64,000 bases of DNA from Bog-756 sp049517675 (GTDB lineage Bacteria > Actinomycetota > Acidimicrobiia > Acidimicrobiales > RAAP-2), in contig JBEKRV010000031.1 in NCBI GenBank assembly GCA_049517675.1, positions 6,116 to 70,115 on the forward strand. The letters are read 5' to 3'. The notes beneath the pieces were generated by a model. The model saw nothing but the letters and a program-made list of their open reading frames with translations, made no database searches and was not told where the DNA came from. How positions within the stretch are numbered: position 1 is the first letter of the stretch; each line of letters begins with the position of its first letter. Made by a program: the position numbers and the translations under genes. This document shows positions 8,115 through 16,629 of this stretch, piece by piece.

Positions 8115-9335
8115 ATGAGCGCCGACACGGTGTCCGTGGCCTACCGACCCGACGACCCGGGGACGCACGGCGACCCGTACCCGGTCTACGCCAGGCTGCG
8201 GGACGAGGACCCGGTCCACCGGGCGCCCGGCGGGTTCTGGGTGCTGTCCCGGTTCGAGGACGTCTTCGCCGCCACCCTCGACCCGGACACCTATTCGTCG
8301 GCCCAGGGGCTGACCTACCAGGTCGACGAGATCGTCCGGCTCGGCCTCAAGCCCACCCTGGTCATGATGGACCGGCCCCGGCACACCACGTTCCGTCGGC
8401 TGATCAGCCGGGGATTCACCCCCCGGAACGTGGCCGACCTGGAGCCGGCCGTGCGGGCGTTCGTCCGCGAGCGGGTGGGCGTCCTGGCCGACGGCGACGA
8501 GATGGACGTGATCGACGTCCTGGCCGGCCCGCTCCCCACCCTGGTGGTGGCCCTCTACCTCGGGGTCCCCGAGACCGACCGGGCCCAGTTCGACGACTGG
8601 AGCGGTGCCATCGTCGCGGCCAACGCCGGCGGTGACATCCTCGGGGGCGCCGCCGACGCGGTCGCCGGCCTGTACGGGTACTTCACCGAGCTCATCGCCC
8701 ACCGGCGGGACCACCCGGGGGACGACATGCTGTCCGACCTGGTGGCGGCACGGGTCGACGGGCGGCCCCTGGCCCTCGACGAGATCCTGGGCTTCTGCTT
8801 CGTCATGATCGCCGGCGGCAACGACACCACGACCGGCATGCTGGGGGGCACCCTGGTGGCCCTGTGCGAATTCCCCGGCGAGCGGGCCCGGCTCCTGGCC
8901 GATCCCGCCCTCCTGACCGGGGCGCTGGAGGAGTTCCTCCGGCTGACCACCCCCGTCCAGGGGCTGTCGCGCACGACCACCCGCCGGGTCCACCTGCACG
9001 GCGCCACCATGGAGGCCGGCGCCAAGGTGCACCTGCTCTACGGCTCGGCCAACCGCGACCCCCGGGAGTTCGGTCCCGACGCCGACCGGCTGCAGGTCAC
9101 CCGGACGTTCCGTCGGATGCTGACGTTCGGGAACGGGCCCCACCACTGCATCGGCGCCGCCGCCGCCCGGCTCCAGGCCCGGGTGGCGCTCGAGGAGCTG
9201 CTGGACGTGCTGCCCGACTTCGTGGCCCACGCCGACCGGGGCGTGCTGGCCCCGGGGCCGTTCGTGCGGCGCTACGCCTCGCTGCCGTTCGACCCCGGCC
9301 GACGCCGCCGGCGGCCGGCGGGCCCGGATCGCTGA
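8115..9335 (+). CDS. cytochrome P450
   Basis: 406 residues from the ATG at 8115, standard for soluble bacterial P450s. The I-helix oxygen-activation motif (AGGNDTTTG), the K-helix ExxR (EEFLR) and the heme-binding loop FGNGPHHCIG with Cys345 as the thiolate ligand are intact. It is a cytosolic monooxygenase that needs a ferredoxin and reductase, neither of which is adjacent. Substrate is unknown. Upstream in-frame sequence is open but reads as non-coding. Confidence 0.94.
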   Translation: MSADTVSVAYRPDDPGTHGDPYPVYARLRDEDPVHRAPGGFWVLSRFEDVFAATLDPDTYSSAQGLTYQVDEIVRLGLKPTLVMMDRPRHTTFRRLISRGFTPRNVADLEPAVRAFVRERVGVLADGDEMDVIDVLAGPLPTLVVALYLGVPETDRAQFDDWSGAIVAANAGGDILGGAADAVAGLYGYFTELIAHRRDHPGDDMLSDLVAARVDGRPLALDEILGFCFVMIAGGNDTTTGMLGGTLVALCEFPGERARLLADPALLTGALEEFLRLTTPVQGLSRTTTRRVHLHGATMEAGAKVHLLYGSANRDPREFGPDADRLQVTRTFRRMLTFGNGPHHCIGAAAARLQARVALEELLDVLPDFVAHADRGVLAPGPFVRRYASLPFDPGRRRRRPAGPDR

Positions 9336-9368
9336 CGGTCGCCGTTCCTCGATCGGGCGGCCCACCGG

Positions 9369-9374
9369 TACGCT
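9369..9374 (+). promoter_or_regulatory. -10 box TACGCT, nine bases before lepA
   Basis: TACGCT then nine bases and GTG at 9384, in the 48-base gap after the P450 gene. No ribosome site is present, so lepA is probably translated from a leaderless mRNA. Confidence 0.45.
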
Positions 9375-9383
9375 GGGCAGCCC

Positions 9384-11171
9384 GTGCTCCCCATCGACCG
9401 CATCCGCAACTTCTCGATCATCAGCCACGTCGACCACGGCAAGTCGACGCTGTCCGACCGCATCCTCGAATTGACCGGGGCGGTCGACCCCCGCATGATG
9501 CGCGAGCAGTACCTCGACTCCATGGACATCGAGCGCGAGCGGGGCATCACCATCAAGGCCCAGAACGTCCGGGTGCCGTGGAGGGACCACACCCTGCACC
9601 TCATCGACACCCCCGGCCACGTCGACTTCGGGTACGAGGTGAGCCGGTCGCTCGCCGCGTGCGAGGGTGCGGTGCTGCTCGTCGACGCGTCGCAGGGCAT
9701 CCAGGCCCAGACCCTGGCCAACTGCTACCAGGCCCTGGAGAACGATCTCGAGATCGTCGCCGTGCTCAACAAGATCGACCTGCCGGCCGCCGACCCCGAG
9801 CGGTGCGCGGCCGAGATCGAGCAGGTCCTCGGCATCGAGGCCTCGGGGATCATGCACATCTCGGCCAAGACCGGGGCGGGCGTCCCCGAGCTGCTCGATG
9901 CCGTCGTCGCCCGCATCCCGGCTCCCACCGGCGACCCGGGGGCTCCCCTGCGTGCCCTCATCTTCGACTCCGCCTACGACCAGTACCGCGGCGTGGTCAG
10001 CTCCATCCGGGTGATGGACGGGACCCTGACCCGGACCGACCGGCTCCGCTTCATGCAGGCCGGCTCGAACCACGAGATCGAGGAGATCGGCGTGCGCACA
10101 CCGGCGACCGTACCGGTCGACGAGCTCGGACCCGGCGAGGTGGGTTACCTCATCGCCGGCATCAAGGACGTGGGCGGTGCCCGGTCCGGCGAGACGGTCA
10201 CCACCGCCGCCCACCCCGCGCCGGTGGCCCTGCACGGCTACCGCGACCCGAAGCCCATGGTCTTCTGCGGGCTCTTCCCCATCGACGGAGACGAGCTCCC
10301 CGACCTGCGCGATGCGCTCGAGAAGCTCCGGCTCAACGACGCCAGCTTCACCTACGAGCCGGAATCGTCCCGCGCCCTCGGGTTCGGCTTCCGGTGCGGC
10401 TTCCTCGGACTGCTGCACATGGAGATCGTGCGGGAGCGGCTCGAGCGCGAGTTCGACCTCTCGCTGATCGCCACCGCCCCTTCGGTGGCCTACCGGGCCT
10501 ATCTGACCAACGGCACCGAGGTGGACGTCGACAATCCGAGCGAGCTCCCCGAGCCCGCGACCCTCGACCACGTCGACGAGCCCATGCTGCGGGCCACGAT
10601 CCTCACGCCGGCCGAGTACACCGGCTCGGTCATGGAGCTGTGCCAGGGCCGGCGGGCGGAGATGGTGAAGATGGACTACCTCTCCCCCGAACGGGTGGAG
10701 TTCGTCTACGTCATCCCGCTGGCCGAGGTGGTGGTCAACTTCTTCGACCAGCTGAAGAGCCGGACCAAGGGGTACGCCAGCCTCGACTACGAGCCCGGCG
10801 GGTACGCCACCGCCGACCTGGTGAAGGTGGACCTGCTGATCAACCACGTCCCGGTCGACGCGTTCTCGACGATCGTCCACAAGTCGCAGGCCGACTACTA
10901 CGGGCGCCGCATGGCCGACAAGTTGCGCGAGCTGATCCCGCGCCAGATGTTCGACGTCCCGATCCAGGCCGCCATCGGCGGCCGGGTCCTGGCCCGCGAG
11001 ACGGTGAAGGCGCGTCGCAAGGACGTGCTGGCCAAGTGCTACGGGGGTGACATCACCCGCAAGCGCAAGCTGCTCGAGAAGCAGAAGGAGGGGAAGAAGA
11101 AGATGAAGAACATCGGCCGGGTCGAGGTCCCCCAGGAGGCCTTCGTCTCCGCGCTCAAGCTCGACGACTGA
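9384..11171 (+). CDS. lepA: elongation factor 4 (back-translocating GTPase LepA)
   Basis: 595 residues, the expected length. The G1 motif HVDHGKST, switch region RGITIKA, DTPGHVDF and NKIDLPA are those of translational GTPases. The C-terminal domain specific to EF4 is present, including a basic tail (KRKLLEKQKEGKKKMK) that contacts the ribosome. It binds ribosomes and affects stalled or mispositioned complexes. GTG start. Confidence 0.97.
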   Translation: MLPIDRIRNFSIISHVDHGKSTLSDRILELTGAVDPRMMREQYLDSMDIERERGITIKAQNVRVPWRDHTLHLIDTPGHVDFGYEVSRSLAACEGAVLLVDASQGIQAQTLANCYQALENDLEIVAVLNKIDLPAADPERCAAEIEQVLGIEASGIMHISAKTGAGVPELLDAVVARIPAPTGDPGAPLRALIFDSAYDQYRGVVSSIRVMDGTLTRTDRLRFMQAGSNHEIEEIGVRTPATVPVDELGPGEVGYLIAGIKDVGGARSGETVTTAAHPAPVALHGYRDPKPMVFCGLFPIDGDELPDLRDALEKLRLNDASFTYEPESSRALGFGFRCGFLGLLHMEIVRERLEREFDLSLIATAPSVAYRAYLTNGTEVDVDNPSELPEPATLDHVDEPMLRATILTPAEYTGSVMELCQGRRAEMVKMDYLSPERVEFVYVIPLAEVVVNFFDQLKSRTKGYASLDYEPGGYATADLVKVDLLINHVPVDAFSTIVHKSQADYYGRRMADKLRELIPRQMFDVPIQAAIGGRVLARETVKARRKDVLAKCYGGDITRKRKLLEKQKEGKKKMKNIGRVEVPQEAFVSALKLDD

Positions 11172-11229
11172 CCCGGATCCCCCCGTTCCGGCCACGCCAC
11201 GGTCACCGGGGGCCTCCAGGCAACTCGGG

Positions 11230-11235
11230 TACGCT
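11230..11235 (+). promoter_or_regulatory. candidate -10 box TACGCT upstream of the flippase
   Basis: TACGCT lies 26 bases before the GTG at 11262 and would start transcription at about 11242-11246, giving a very short leader. Confidence 0.35.
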
Positions 11236-11261
11236 GCGACGAGGATGCGTCCCTCCGACCA

Positions 11262-12833
11262 GTGGCTGCCGTGACCGCAGTGGACGAGCCCTCCGCCAAC
11301 GCCAGTCCCCGCCAGTTCCTGCGCAACGCGCTCTCGTCGTACGCCAACCTGGTCGTCGGGATCGCCCTCAGCCTGATCCTGACCCGGGTCCTCCTCCGCA
11401 ACCTGGGCACCAGCACCTACGGCCTGTGGATCGTCCTGCTCACGATCGTCGGCTACCTGGCCCTGCTCGACGTCGGCGTGTCGACCGCCGCAGTCCAGAG
11501 GGTGGCCCGCATGTCGGCGGTCGGCGACCAGGAGGGTCTGGCGAACGTCATCCGGACGGCGTCGATCTTCTTCTCCGTGTCGGGCGCCATCGCCGTGGCG
11601 GTCACCCTCGTCGTGGCGCCGTTCCTCTCGTCGATCGTCCACCTCGGATCGATCAACGGGAGGGTGGCGGGGACCACACTCGTCCTGCTCGGGATGATGA
11701 TGGCGGTGAAGTTCGTCACCGGCGTGCCCAACGCCGTCCTCTTCGGTATCGGCCGGAGCGACCGGTCGGCCCAGATCAGCCTGGTCTCGATGTTCGTCAC
11801 CCAGGTGGCGCAGCTGCTGGCGGTCCTGGCCGGGGGAGGGTTGATCTGGCTCGGTGTGGTCACCCTCGCCGGCAACGTGGTGACCTACGTCCTGACCCTG
11901 CTGCTCGTGCGGCGCCTGACCGGTCAGACGCTGCGGGTGGGCCACTTCCAGCGGGCCGTCCTCGTCGACCTGCTGTCGTTCGGCGGCAGGAACACGGTCA
12001 TCGCCATCAGCGGGATGGTCTCGTTCAGCCTCGACGCGCTGATCATCGGCATCATCCTGCCCGTCGCCCAGGTGGCCCCGTACGACATCGCCCTCAGCAC
12101 GGCCAACCTGACCCGCAGCCTGACCACCTACGGGAGCGACCTGCTTCTCCCGACGTACACCCACTTCGAGAGCGTGAAGGACCCGGTCCGCCAGGCACGC
12201 CTGTTCTCGAGGTCGGTCATGGCCACGCTGGCCATCTCCCTCCCCATCCTGGTGGCGCTGGCCGCCTTCGGCGACCCGATCCTGAAGCTCTGGTTGGGCG
12301 ACGTCCCGCCCAAGACCTACTCGATCATGATCGCCCTCGGCTTCGTCACCGCCCTCGAACTGCCGGGTCACCAGTGCTTCATCTTCCTGACCGGCGTGGG
12401 CCGCAACCAGCTCATGATGCGGTTGGCGGTGATCGGGGCCGTCGTCAACCTGGCCGGCAGCATCGCCTTCACCTTCCTGCTGGGACCCATCGGACCGGCG
12501 ATCGGCTCGCTTCCCGCCGTGCTGGTCATCAGCTTCACCGTCCTGCCCAACGTGGTGTGCCGCTACCTGGGCATCTCCTTCGGCCGCTACATCCGGGACG
12601 CGCTGGTGCCGGTGCTGCCGGCGATCGCCGTCGCGGGCCTCGTCGCGGTGGTACTGCTCGAGGTCTCCCCGGTGCGAGCAGGGGCATCGGTCCTCCGGGG
12701 CGGGGTCCGGGGCCTGATCGAGGCGGCGCTCGTCGTGCTCGCGGCCTGGGCCGTCATGTTCGCCGTCGTCCTGCGCATCGAGCCCGACATCCGGGGCGTG
12801 ATCCTCGCCAAACTGCGTCGCCGGGGCCGATGA
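11262..12833 (+). CDS. polysaccharide/lipid-linked oligosaccharide flippase (Wzx/MurJ-like, MOP superfamily)
   Basis: 523 residues with about 12-14 hydrophobic segments spread over the whole length. The early LSSYANLVVGIALSLILTRVLLRNLG segment and the LGTSTYGLWIVLLTIVGYLALLDVGV region match the first helices of Wzx-type polysaccharide transporters. It would move lipid-linked glycans across the cytoplasmic membrane. The following genes (tandem hydrolase, then a glycosyltransferase on the other strand) support an envelope-polysaccharide role. Confidence 0.85.
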   Translation: MAAVTAVDEPSANASPRQFLRNALSSYANLVVGIALSLILTRVLLRNLGTSTYGLWIVLLTIVGYLALLDVGVSTAAVQRVARMSAVGDQEGLANVIRTASIFFSVSGAIAVAVTLVVAPFLSSIVHLGSINGRVAGTTLVLLGMMMAVKFVTGVPNAVLFGIGRSDRSAQISLVSMFVTQVAQLLAVLAGGGLIWLGVVTLAGNVVTYVLTLLLVRRLTGQTLRVGHFQRAVLVDLLSFGGRNTVIAISGMVSFSLDALIIGIILPVAQVAPYDIALSTANLTRSLTTYGSDLLLPTYTHFESVKDPVRQARLFSRSVMATLAISLPILVALAAFGDPILKLWLGDVPPKTYSIMIALGFVTALELPGHQCFIFLTGVGRNQLMMRLAVIGAVVNLAGSIAFTFLLGPIGPAIGSLPAVLVISFTVLPNVVCRYLGISFGRYIRDALVPVLPAIAVAGLVAVVLLEVSPVRAGASVLRGGVRGLIEAALVVLAAWAVMFAVVLRIEPDIRGVILAKLRRRGR

Positions 12834-12843
12834 CCGCCACGGC

Positions 12844-12849
12844 TACCAT
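12844..12849 (+). promoter_or_regulatory. -10 box TACCAT upstream of a short leader ORF and the tandem hydrolase
   Basis: TACCAT is followed by eight bases and an ATG at 12858, the same arrangement as the leaderless genes elsewhere in the window. It may be the promoter for the hydrolase gene. Confidence 0.35.
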
Positions 12850-12857
12850 CGTCTTCG

Positions 12858-12986
12858 ATGTCCACCGCCCGATCGCGACGTAGCCCCGGCCCCTGTGTCC
12901 CCGGGGCCACGGGGCGCCGTCGGACCGGGCACGAGCCCCGCCGGGCCCGTGACAGGGGGCCGGGTGCCGGACGGGCCGATGGCTGA
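12858..12986 (+). CDS. possible 42-residue leader ORF ahead of the tandem hydrolase
   Basis: The ATG lies eight bases after a TACCAT box. The frame encodes an Arg/Gly/Pro-rich peptide beginning MSTARSRRSPG and stops at TGA 12984-12986, overlapping a possible hydrolase ATG at 12979 by eight bases. That overlap is the same as between two real genes at 4520-4527. The composition is low in complexity and may reflect only GC-rich frame openness. If real, it would couple translation into the hydrolase. Confidence 0.22.
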   Translation: MSTARSRRSPGPCVPGATGRRRTGHEPRRARDRGPGAGRADG

Positions 12987-14796
12987 GCGTCAGAGGATCC
13001 CCACCTGGTTCGGCCCCGAGGACCGACCGCTCTTCGGGTGGATCCACGTACCCGACCACCCGACGGGACGGGGCGTCGTGCTGTGCCCGTCGATCGGGCT
13101 GGAGGGAGAGGCCAGCCAGTTCGCCTACCGCCCCTTGGCCGAGGGGCTGTGCGACGACGGCTGCGTAGTGCTGAGGTTCGACTACCACGGGACGGGGGAC
13201 TCGACGGGACTCCTCTCGGAGCCGGGCCGGCTGTCCGAGTGGATCGCCGACATCGCGGCGGGCATGGCCTTCCTCCGTGCGGCCGGCGTCACCCGGATGC
13301 ACCTGGTCGGGGCGCGACTCGGTGCGGCACTGGCCGCCCGGGCGGCCGCGGAGGACGGCGACCTGGAGTCGTTGACCCTCTGGTACCCGTGGACCAGGGG
13401 GAGCCAGTTCCTGCGCTACCAGCGGGCGCTGCGGCGGCTGTACGCGGTGGGCGACGACTCCGGTGCCCGAGCGGGCGAGACCGAGATCCCCGGTTTCGTC
13501 CTCGACGCCGCCACCACCGCCGACCTGAAGGAGCTCGACACGGCGAAGGGCGAACTCGGACTTCCCGGATCGGTCCTGGTGATCGACGCCGGTGACCCCG
13601 GGACGGCCGAGGTGACGCGACCCGAATTCGGCCCGCCGTGGGCCGTCCGGCGCACGGGCACCGGTACCGACGCATTGTTCGGCGTGGAGTTGATGCGGGC
13701 CACCGTGTCCGACGAGGACCTCGCCACGATCCGGTCGTTCATCCTCGCCAGCCCCGCCGACGACGATCCGGTGACGATCAGTCCGACCGTGCGCACCATC
13801 GCGCGGGTCGACGCACCCGGTGGGCTCCCGGTGATCGAGCGCCCGGTCTTCTTCGGGGACGCGGGACTCTTCGGGATCCTGGCAGAGCCCGAGGACGTGT
13901 CGCAGGTGCCGGTCCGTCCGGGCCCGCGGGTGCGTACGACGCGGGGCCCGGTGCCGGAGTTCGGTGCCGCGCTGTTCCTCAATGCCGGGAGCCTCCACCA
14001 CGTCGGGCCGGGCCGCCAGTGGGTGGAATTGAGCCGGAAGTGGGCGGCGGCCGGCATCCGATGCCTGCGCATGGACCTGGGCGGCATCGGTGAGAGTCCG
14101 GCCTCGGGGCCGGAGGGGATCCTGTCGAGCTATCCGCCCAGTGCACGCGACGACGTGGCCGAGGGTGTGCGCTTCCTGTCGCCGGACGATCCGAAGCAGG
14201 TTCTGCTGCTCGGACTCTGTGCCGGCGCCTATCACTCGCTGCTGGCCGCTCCCTCCACCGGGGTCGGTGGTGTGGCCGTCCTCAACCCGTTGCGGATGCC
14301 CTCATCGGATTCGAGTTCGGAGGCGATGGGCGACCTCATCGACGGTATGCCGAGCGGCGACTGGAGCGACTTCGAGGACCTCATGCAGAAGATGGACGCC
14401 GGGGTCCCTCCGCACCGCTTCCTCGGCGGCCTGCGCGACAGGGGCGTCTTCACACCGGTGGTGCAGCGCCTGCCCGATCGGGTGTGGTGGGCGGCCCGAC
14501 TGGGCAAGGGCGGAAGGGACCCCGTGGACTCGCTGCAGCGGGTCGTCGACGGCGGGGCATCGCTGTTCGTCGTGCTCGGCCCGGACGAGTGGTCCGGCAT
14601 CGGGAGGGGACGCACGCACGAGCTCCGGCGCCTGACCCGGTCCGGGGTGTTCGCCATCACCTTCGTGCCGACGCTCGACCACAGCTTCCACGTGGCCAGC
14701 GGGCGCAAGGACGCACTGGTGGTGCTCGACGAGTGGGTGCTCGGAACGGGAACCGGCGGACCGGCGACACCGAGGGGGACCCGGACGATCTCCTGA
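12964..14796 (+). CDS. tandem alpha/beta-hydrolase resembling fused exosortase-system hydrolases 2 and 1
   Basis: About 610 residues from GTG 12964; ATG 12979 and GTG 12895 are alternatives. Two alpha/beta-hydrolase domains are visible. The first (about residues 10-230) has RFDYHGTGDS and an elbow GARLG, where the nucleophile Ser is replaced by Arg. The second (about 290-600) has RMDLGGIGES and an elbow GLCAG, with Cys at the nucleophile position and a late His (LDHSFH). From memory these elbows resemble the separate hydrolase 2 and hydrolase 1 proteins of exosortase/PEP-CTERM polysaccharide loci. No exosortase is in the window. Function is unknown; an envelope-glycan role is suggested by the flippase and glycosyltransferase neighbours. 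Confidence 0.72.
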   Translation: MPDGPMAERQRIPTWFGPEDRPLFGWIHVPDHPTGRGVVLCPSIGLEGEASQFAYRPLAEGLCDDGCVVLRFDYHGTGDSTGLLSEPGRLSEWIADIAAGMAFLRAAGVTRMHLVGARLGAALAARAAAEDGDLESLTLWYPWTRGSQFLRYQRALRRLYAVGDDSGARAGETEIPGFVLDAATTADLKELDTAKGELGLPGSVLVIDAGDPGTAEVTRPEFGPPWAVRRTGTGTDALFGVELMRATVSDEDLATIRSFILASPADDDPVTISPTVRTIARVDAPGGLPVIERPVFFGDAGLFGILAEPEDVSQVPVRPGPRVRTTRGPVPEFGAALFLNAGSLHHVGPGRQWVELSRKWAAAGIRCLRMDLGGIGESPASGPEGILSSYPPSARDDVAEGVRFLSPDDPKQVLLLGLCAGAYHSLLAAPSTGVGGVAVLNPLRMPSSDSSSEAMGDLIDGMPSGDWSDFEDLMQKMDAGVPPHRFLGGLRDRGVFTPVVQRLPDRVWWAARLGKGGRDPVDSLQRVVDGGASLFVVLGPDEWSGIGRGRTHELRRLTRSGVFAITFVPTLDHSFHVASGRKDALVVLDEWVLGTGTGGPATPRGTRTIS

Positions 14797-14831
14797 TCGG
14801 GGAGCGGTCGACCGCGGTCGGAGCGGGCCGG

Positions 14832-15881
14832 CTACGCGTACGACTGCCAGATGGTGGCGTGGGCCTGCAGGCTCCGCTGCCAGGTGAACTCGGCGGCCCG
14901 GCGGCGGCCCCGGTCCACCATGTCCGCGGTGTCCGGACCGGCGGCCAGTGCGGCCTCCAGCCCGAGGGCCAGGCTGCGGCCGTCGGGCTCGACGAGATAC
15001 GCGGCGTCGCCGCAGACCTCGGGCAGCGAGCTCCGACGTGTGGCCACCACCGGGACGCCGACGGCCATGCCCTCGAGCGCGGGCAGACCGAACCCCTCGT
15101 ACAGCGAGGGCACCACCACCGCGGACGCGGCGGCCATGACGCCCCGGGCCGTGGCGTCGTCGACCCACCCGGTGCGGACCGTCCCCGGCAGGGGGGCGAA
15201 GAGGCGGTCGCGACGTTCGTTCGTCGGCCCCATCAGGACCAACGTGACCTCGGGGTGGTCCTGATGGACGAGGGTCCAGGCCTCGGCCAGCCCGGCCAGG
15301 TTCTTCCGGTCGGTGCACCCTCCGGCGTGCAGCACGAACGGCGCGCGGATCCCGAGGGAGCGGAGGCGATCCTCGGACAGCGGCACCGCGGTCCGGAATT
15401 CCGGACCCACGCCGAGGGGGATGGTGACGGTCTCGGAGACCCCCAGCGTCTCGGTCACCTCCTCGGCGGAGAAGTCGGAGGGGCAGATCACCACGTCGGC
15501 CCGTCGCGCGCTGGCTGCGGCGTCCGAGGACGGGTGACCCTCGTCGGGGAAGCGCCAGGGCACGACGTCGAGGATGGTGAGGATCTCCGGATGCGGAGCC
15601 GGCGGCAGCCGGAGGTCGAGCCGGTGGACGATGTCGTACTTGCGGTAGAGCAGGCGTCCGATGGCGCTGCGGACGGACGAGGAGGAGCTGGTGAAGACGA
15701 ACGAGGGGATCCGGGCGTCCGCCGGTGTCGTCGCCCGCAGGGAGGTGATCTCGAAGTGGTCCACCTCCCATGGGCTCCCGTCGAGAGCGGCGGCGGCCCC
15801 GCCGACCAGCTCGCGCTCGTAGACCTGCTGCCCCATCGCCTCTTCGACCGCGATGGTGGCGAGCGCCAATCGGGTCGTCAC
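14832..15881 (-). CDS. glycosyltransferase family 4 (GT-B fold)
   Basis: 349 residues from a GTG at 15881. The C-terminal half holds the GT-B donor domain: HAGGCTDRKN, VTLVLMG, and the strongly conserved PSLYEGFGLPALEGMAVG motif whose Glu binds the nucleotide-sugar. It would transfer a sugar to a lipid or glycan acceptor at the membrane face. In-frame sequence continues upstream to an ATG at 15977 but reads as an Arg/Pro-rich artefact and would lie above a TACACT -10 box. It is convergent with the tandem hydrolase. Confidence 0.88.
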   Translation of the reverse strand: MTTRLALATIAVEEAMGQQVYERELVGGAAAALDGSPWEVDHFEITSLRATTPADARIPSFVFTSSSSSVRSAIGRLLYRKYDIVHRLDLRLPPAPHPEILTILDVVPWRFPDEGHPSSDAAASARRADVVICPSDFSAEEVTETLGVSETVTIPLGVGPEFRTAVPLSEDRLRSLGIRAPFVLHAGGCTDRKNLAGLAEAWTLVHQDHPEVTLVLMGPTNERRDRLFAPLPGTVRTGWVDDATARGVMAAASAVVVPSLYEGFGLPALEGMAVGVPVVATRRSSLPEVCGDAAYLVEPDGRSLALGLEAALAAGPDTADMVDRGRRRAAEFTWQRSLQAHATIWQSYA

Positions 15882-15956
15882 CGGAGGACGGTCCCCGGAT
15901 CGGGGCGAGCCGTCACTGGGCCCGCGTCGTCGATGAGGCGCACTGGGGCATGGCCG

Positions 15957-15962
15957 AGTGTA
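15957..15962 (-). promoter_or_regulatory. candidate -10 box TACACT (minus strand) for the glycosyltransferase
   Basis: TACACT on the minus strand would start transcription about 70 bases before the GTG at 15881. This argues against the longer 15977 start for the glycosyltransferase. Confidence 0.3.
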
Positions 15963-16035
15963 GCGTCCGCCCTCCACCTGCCATCACGCCCCGGGCAGTG
16001 CGCGGGGCCGAACCCGGTGCTCGCGACCGGTGCCG

Positions 16036-16497
16036 TCAGTCGGCGGCGGTCGGTCCCTCGGGACCGGTGGACGGCGGCTGACGGATGACGGCGACGGTGT
16101 TCGTCGGGTCGTCGGGGTCGAAGTGGAGGGTGATCATGGCATCGGGGTCCTCGGGCTCACCCGGCGCCTCCATGACGAAGGCGGGCAGCTGGCGCTTCTC
16201 CTCCAGTGCGTGCTGGAGTCCGAGGGCGATGCCGGACAGGACGGCGCCGGTCGCCGACCGCTTCATCCAATTGCTGAAGCGGAGCGGGTCGTGGGGGTCG
16301 CCGTCGTCGGCATCGCCTTCCGTGTCGCCGTCGTCGGCATCGCCTTCCGTGTCGCCGTCGTCGGCATCGCCGATCCCCTCCGGCGCGACCTCCTCCCCGG
16401 GCACCGAGTCGGCGTCTCCGGGATGCGATCCCGGGGTGATGTCCACGGGCTCCACGGTACCGTCCCTCACCGCTGCCGCGGCCGCGTCCGTGGCCAC
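16036..16497 (-). CDS. hypothetical acidic protein with a tandem-repeat linker
   Basis: 153 residues from GTG 16497, or 144 from GTG 16470. The N-terminal half is acidic and carries a nine-residue repeat GDADDGDTE. The C-terminal half looks globular and conserved: FSNWMKRSATGAVLSGIALG, a helix rich in charged residues, then an acidic segment and a strand-like MITLHFDPDD block. I do not recognise the family. It is divergent from the DtxR-type gene. The frame extends far upstream opposite that gene, and I treat that part as antisense noise. Confidence 0.55.
   Translation of the reverse strand: MATDAAAAAVRDGTVEPVDITPGSHPGDADSVPGEEVAPEGIGDADDGDTEGDADDGDTEGDADDGDPHDPLRFSNWMKRSATGAVLSGIALGLQHALEEKRQLPAFVMEAPGEPEDPDAMITLHFDPDDPTNTVAVIRQPPSTGPEGPTAAD
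16297..16371 (-). repeat. 27-bp tandem repeat (2.8 copies) inside the acidic hypothetical gene
   Basis: Units at 16297-16323 and 16324-16350 are identical and 16351-16371 is a partial third. Each encodes GDADDGDTE on the minus strand. Because the unit is a multiple of three, copy-number change would keep the frame. Confidence 0.8.
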
Positions 16498-16617
16498 CCG
16501 GGGCACCCGGCCCCGCCCGGGATGCGGTGCCGCTGGAGTGGGCACGGGTCGGGTCCGCCGCCCCGCGGCCGACCTCCACGACCCACGGACTCCGGAGCGG
16601 TCCCATCGGCCGTGCCG

Positions 16618-16623
16618 TAGGAT
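16618..16623 (+). promoter_or_regulatory. -10 box TAGGAT, six bases before the DtxR-type gene
   Basis: TAGGAT, six bases, then GTG at 16630. There is no ribosome site, so the mRNA is probably leaderless with transcription starting at the initiation codon. Confidence 0.52.
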
Positions 16624-16629
16624 CGCAGT

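Noticed and set aside
8052..12371. An uninterrupted minus-strand frame of 1439 codons opposite the P450, lepA and flippase genes
   Set aside because: It is antisense to three genes with clear family motifs and translates into an Asp/Gly/His/Arg/Val-rich string without domains, as expected from GC-rich third-position bias.
15882..15977. Upstream ATG start for the glycosyltransferase
   Set aside because: The added residues are Arg/Pro/Ser-rich and the ATG lies above a TACACT -10 box, so it would not be in the mRNA.
16297..16371. CRISPR-like repeats
   Set aside because: The repeats are directly adjacent with no spacers, are 27 bp, in-frame and encode part of a protein.
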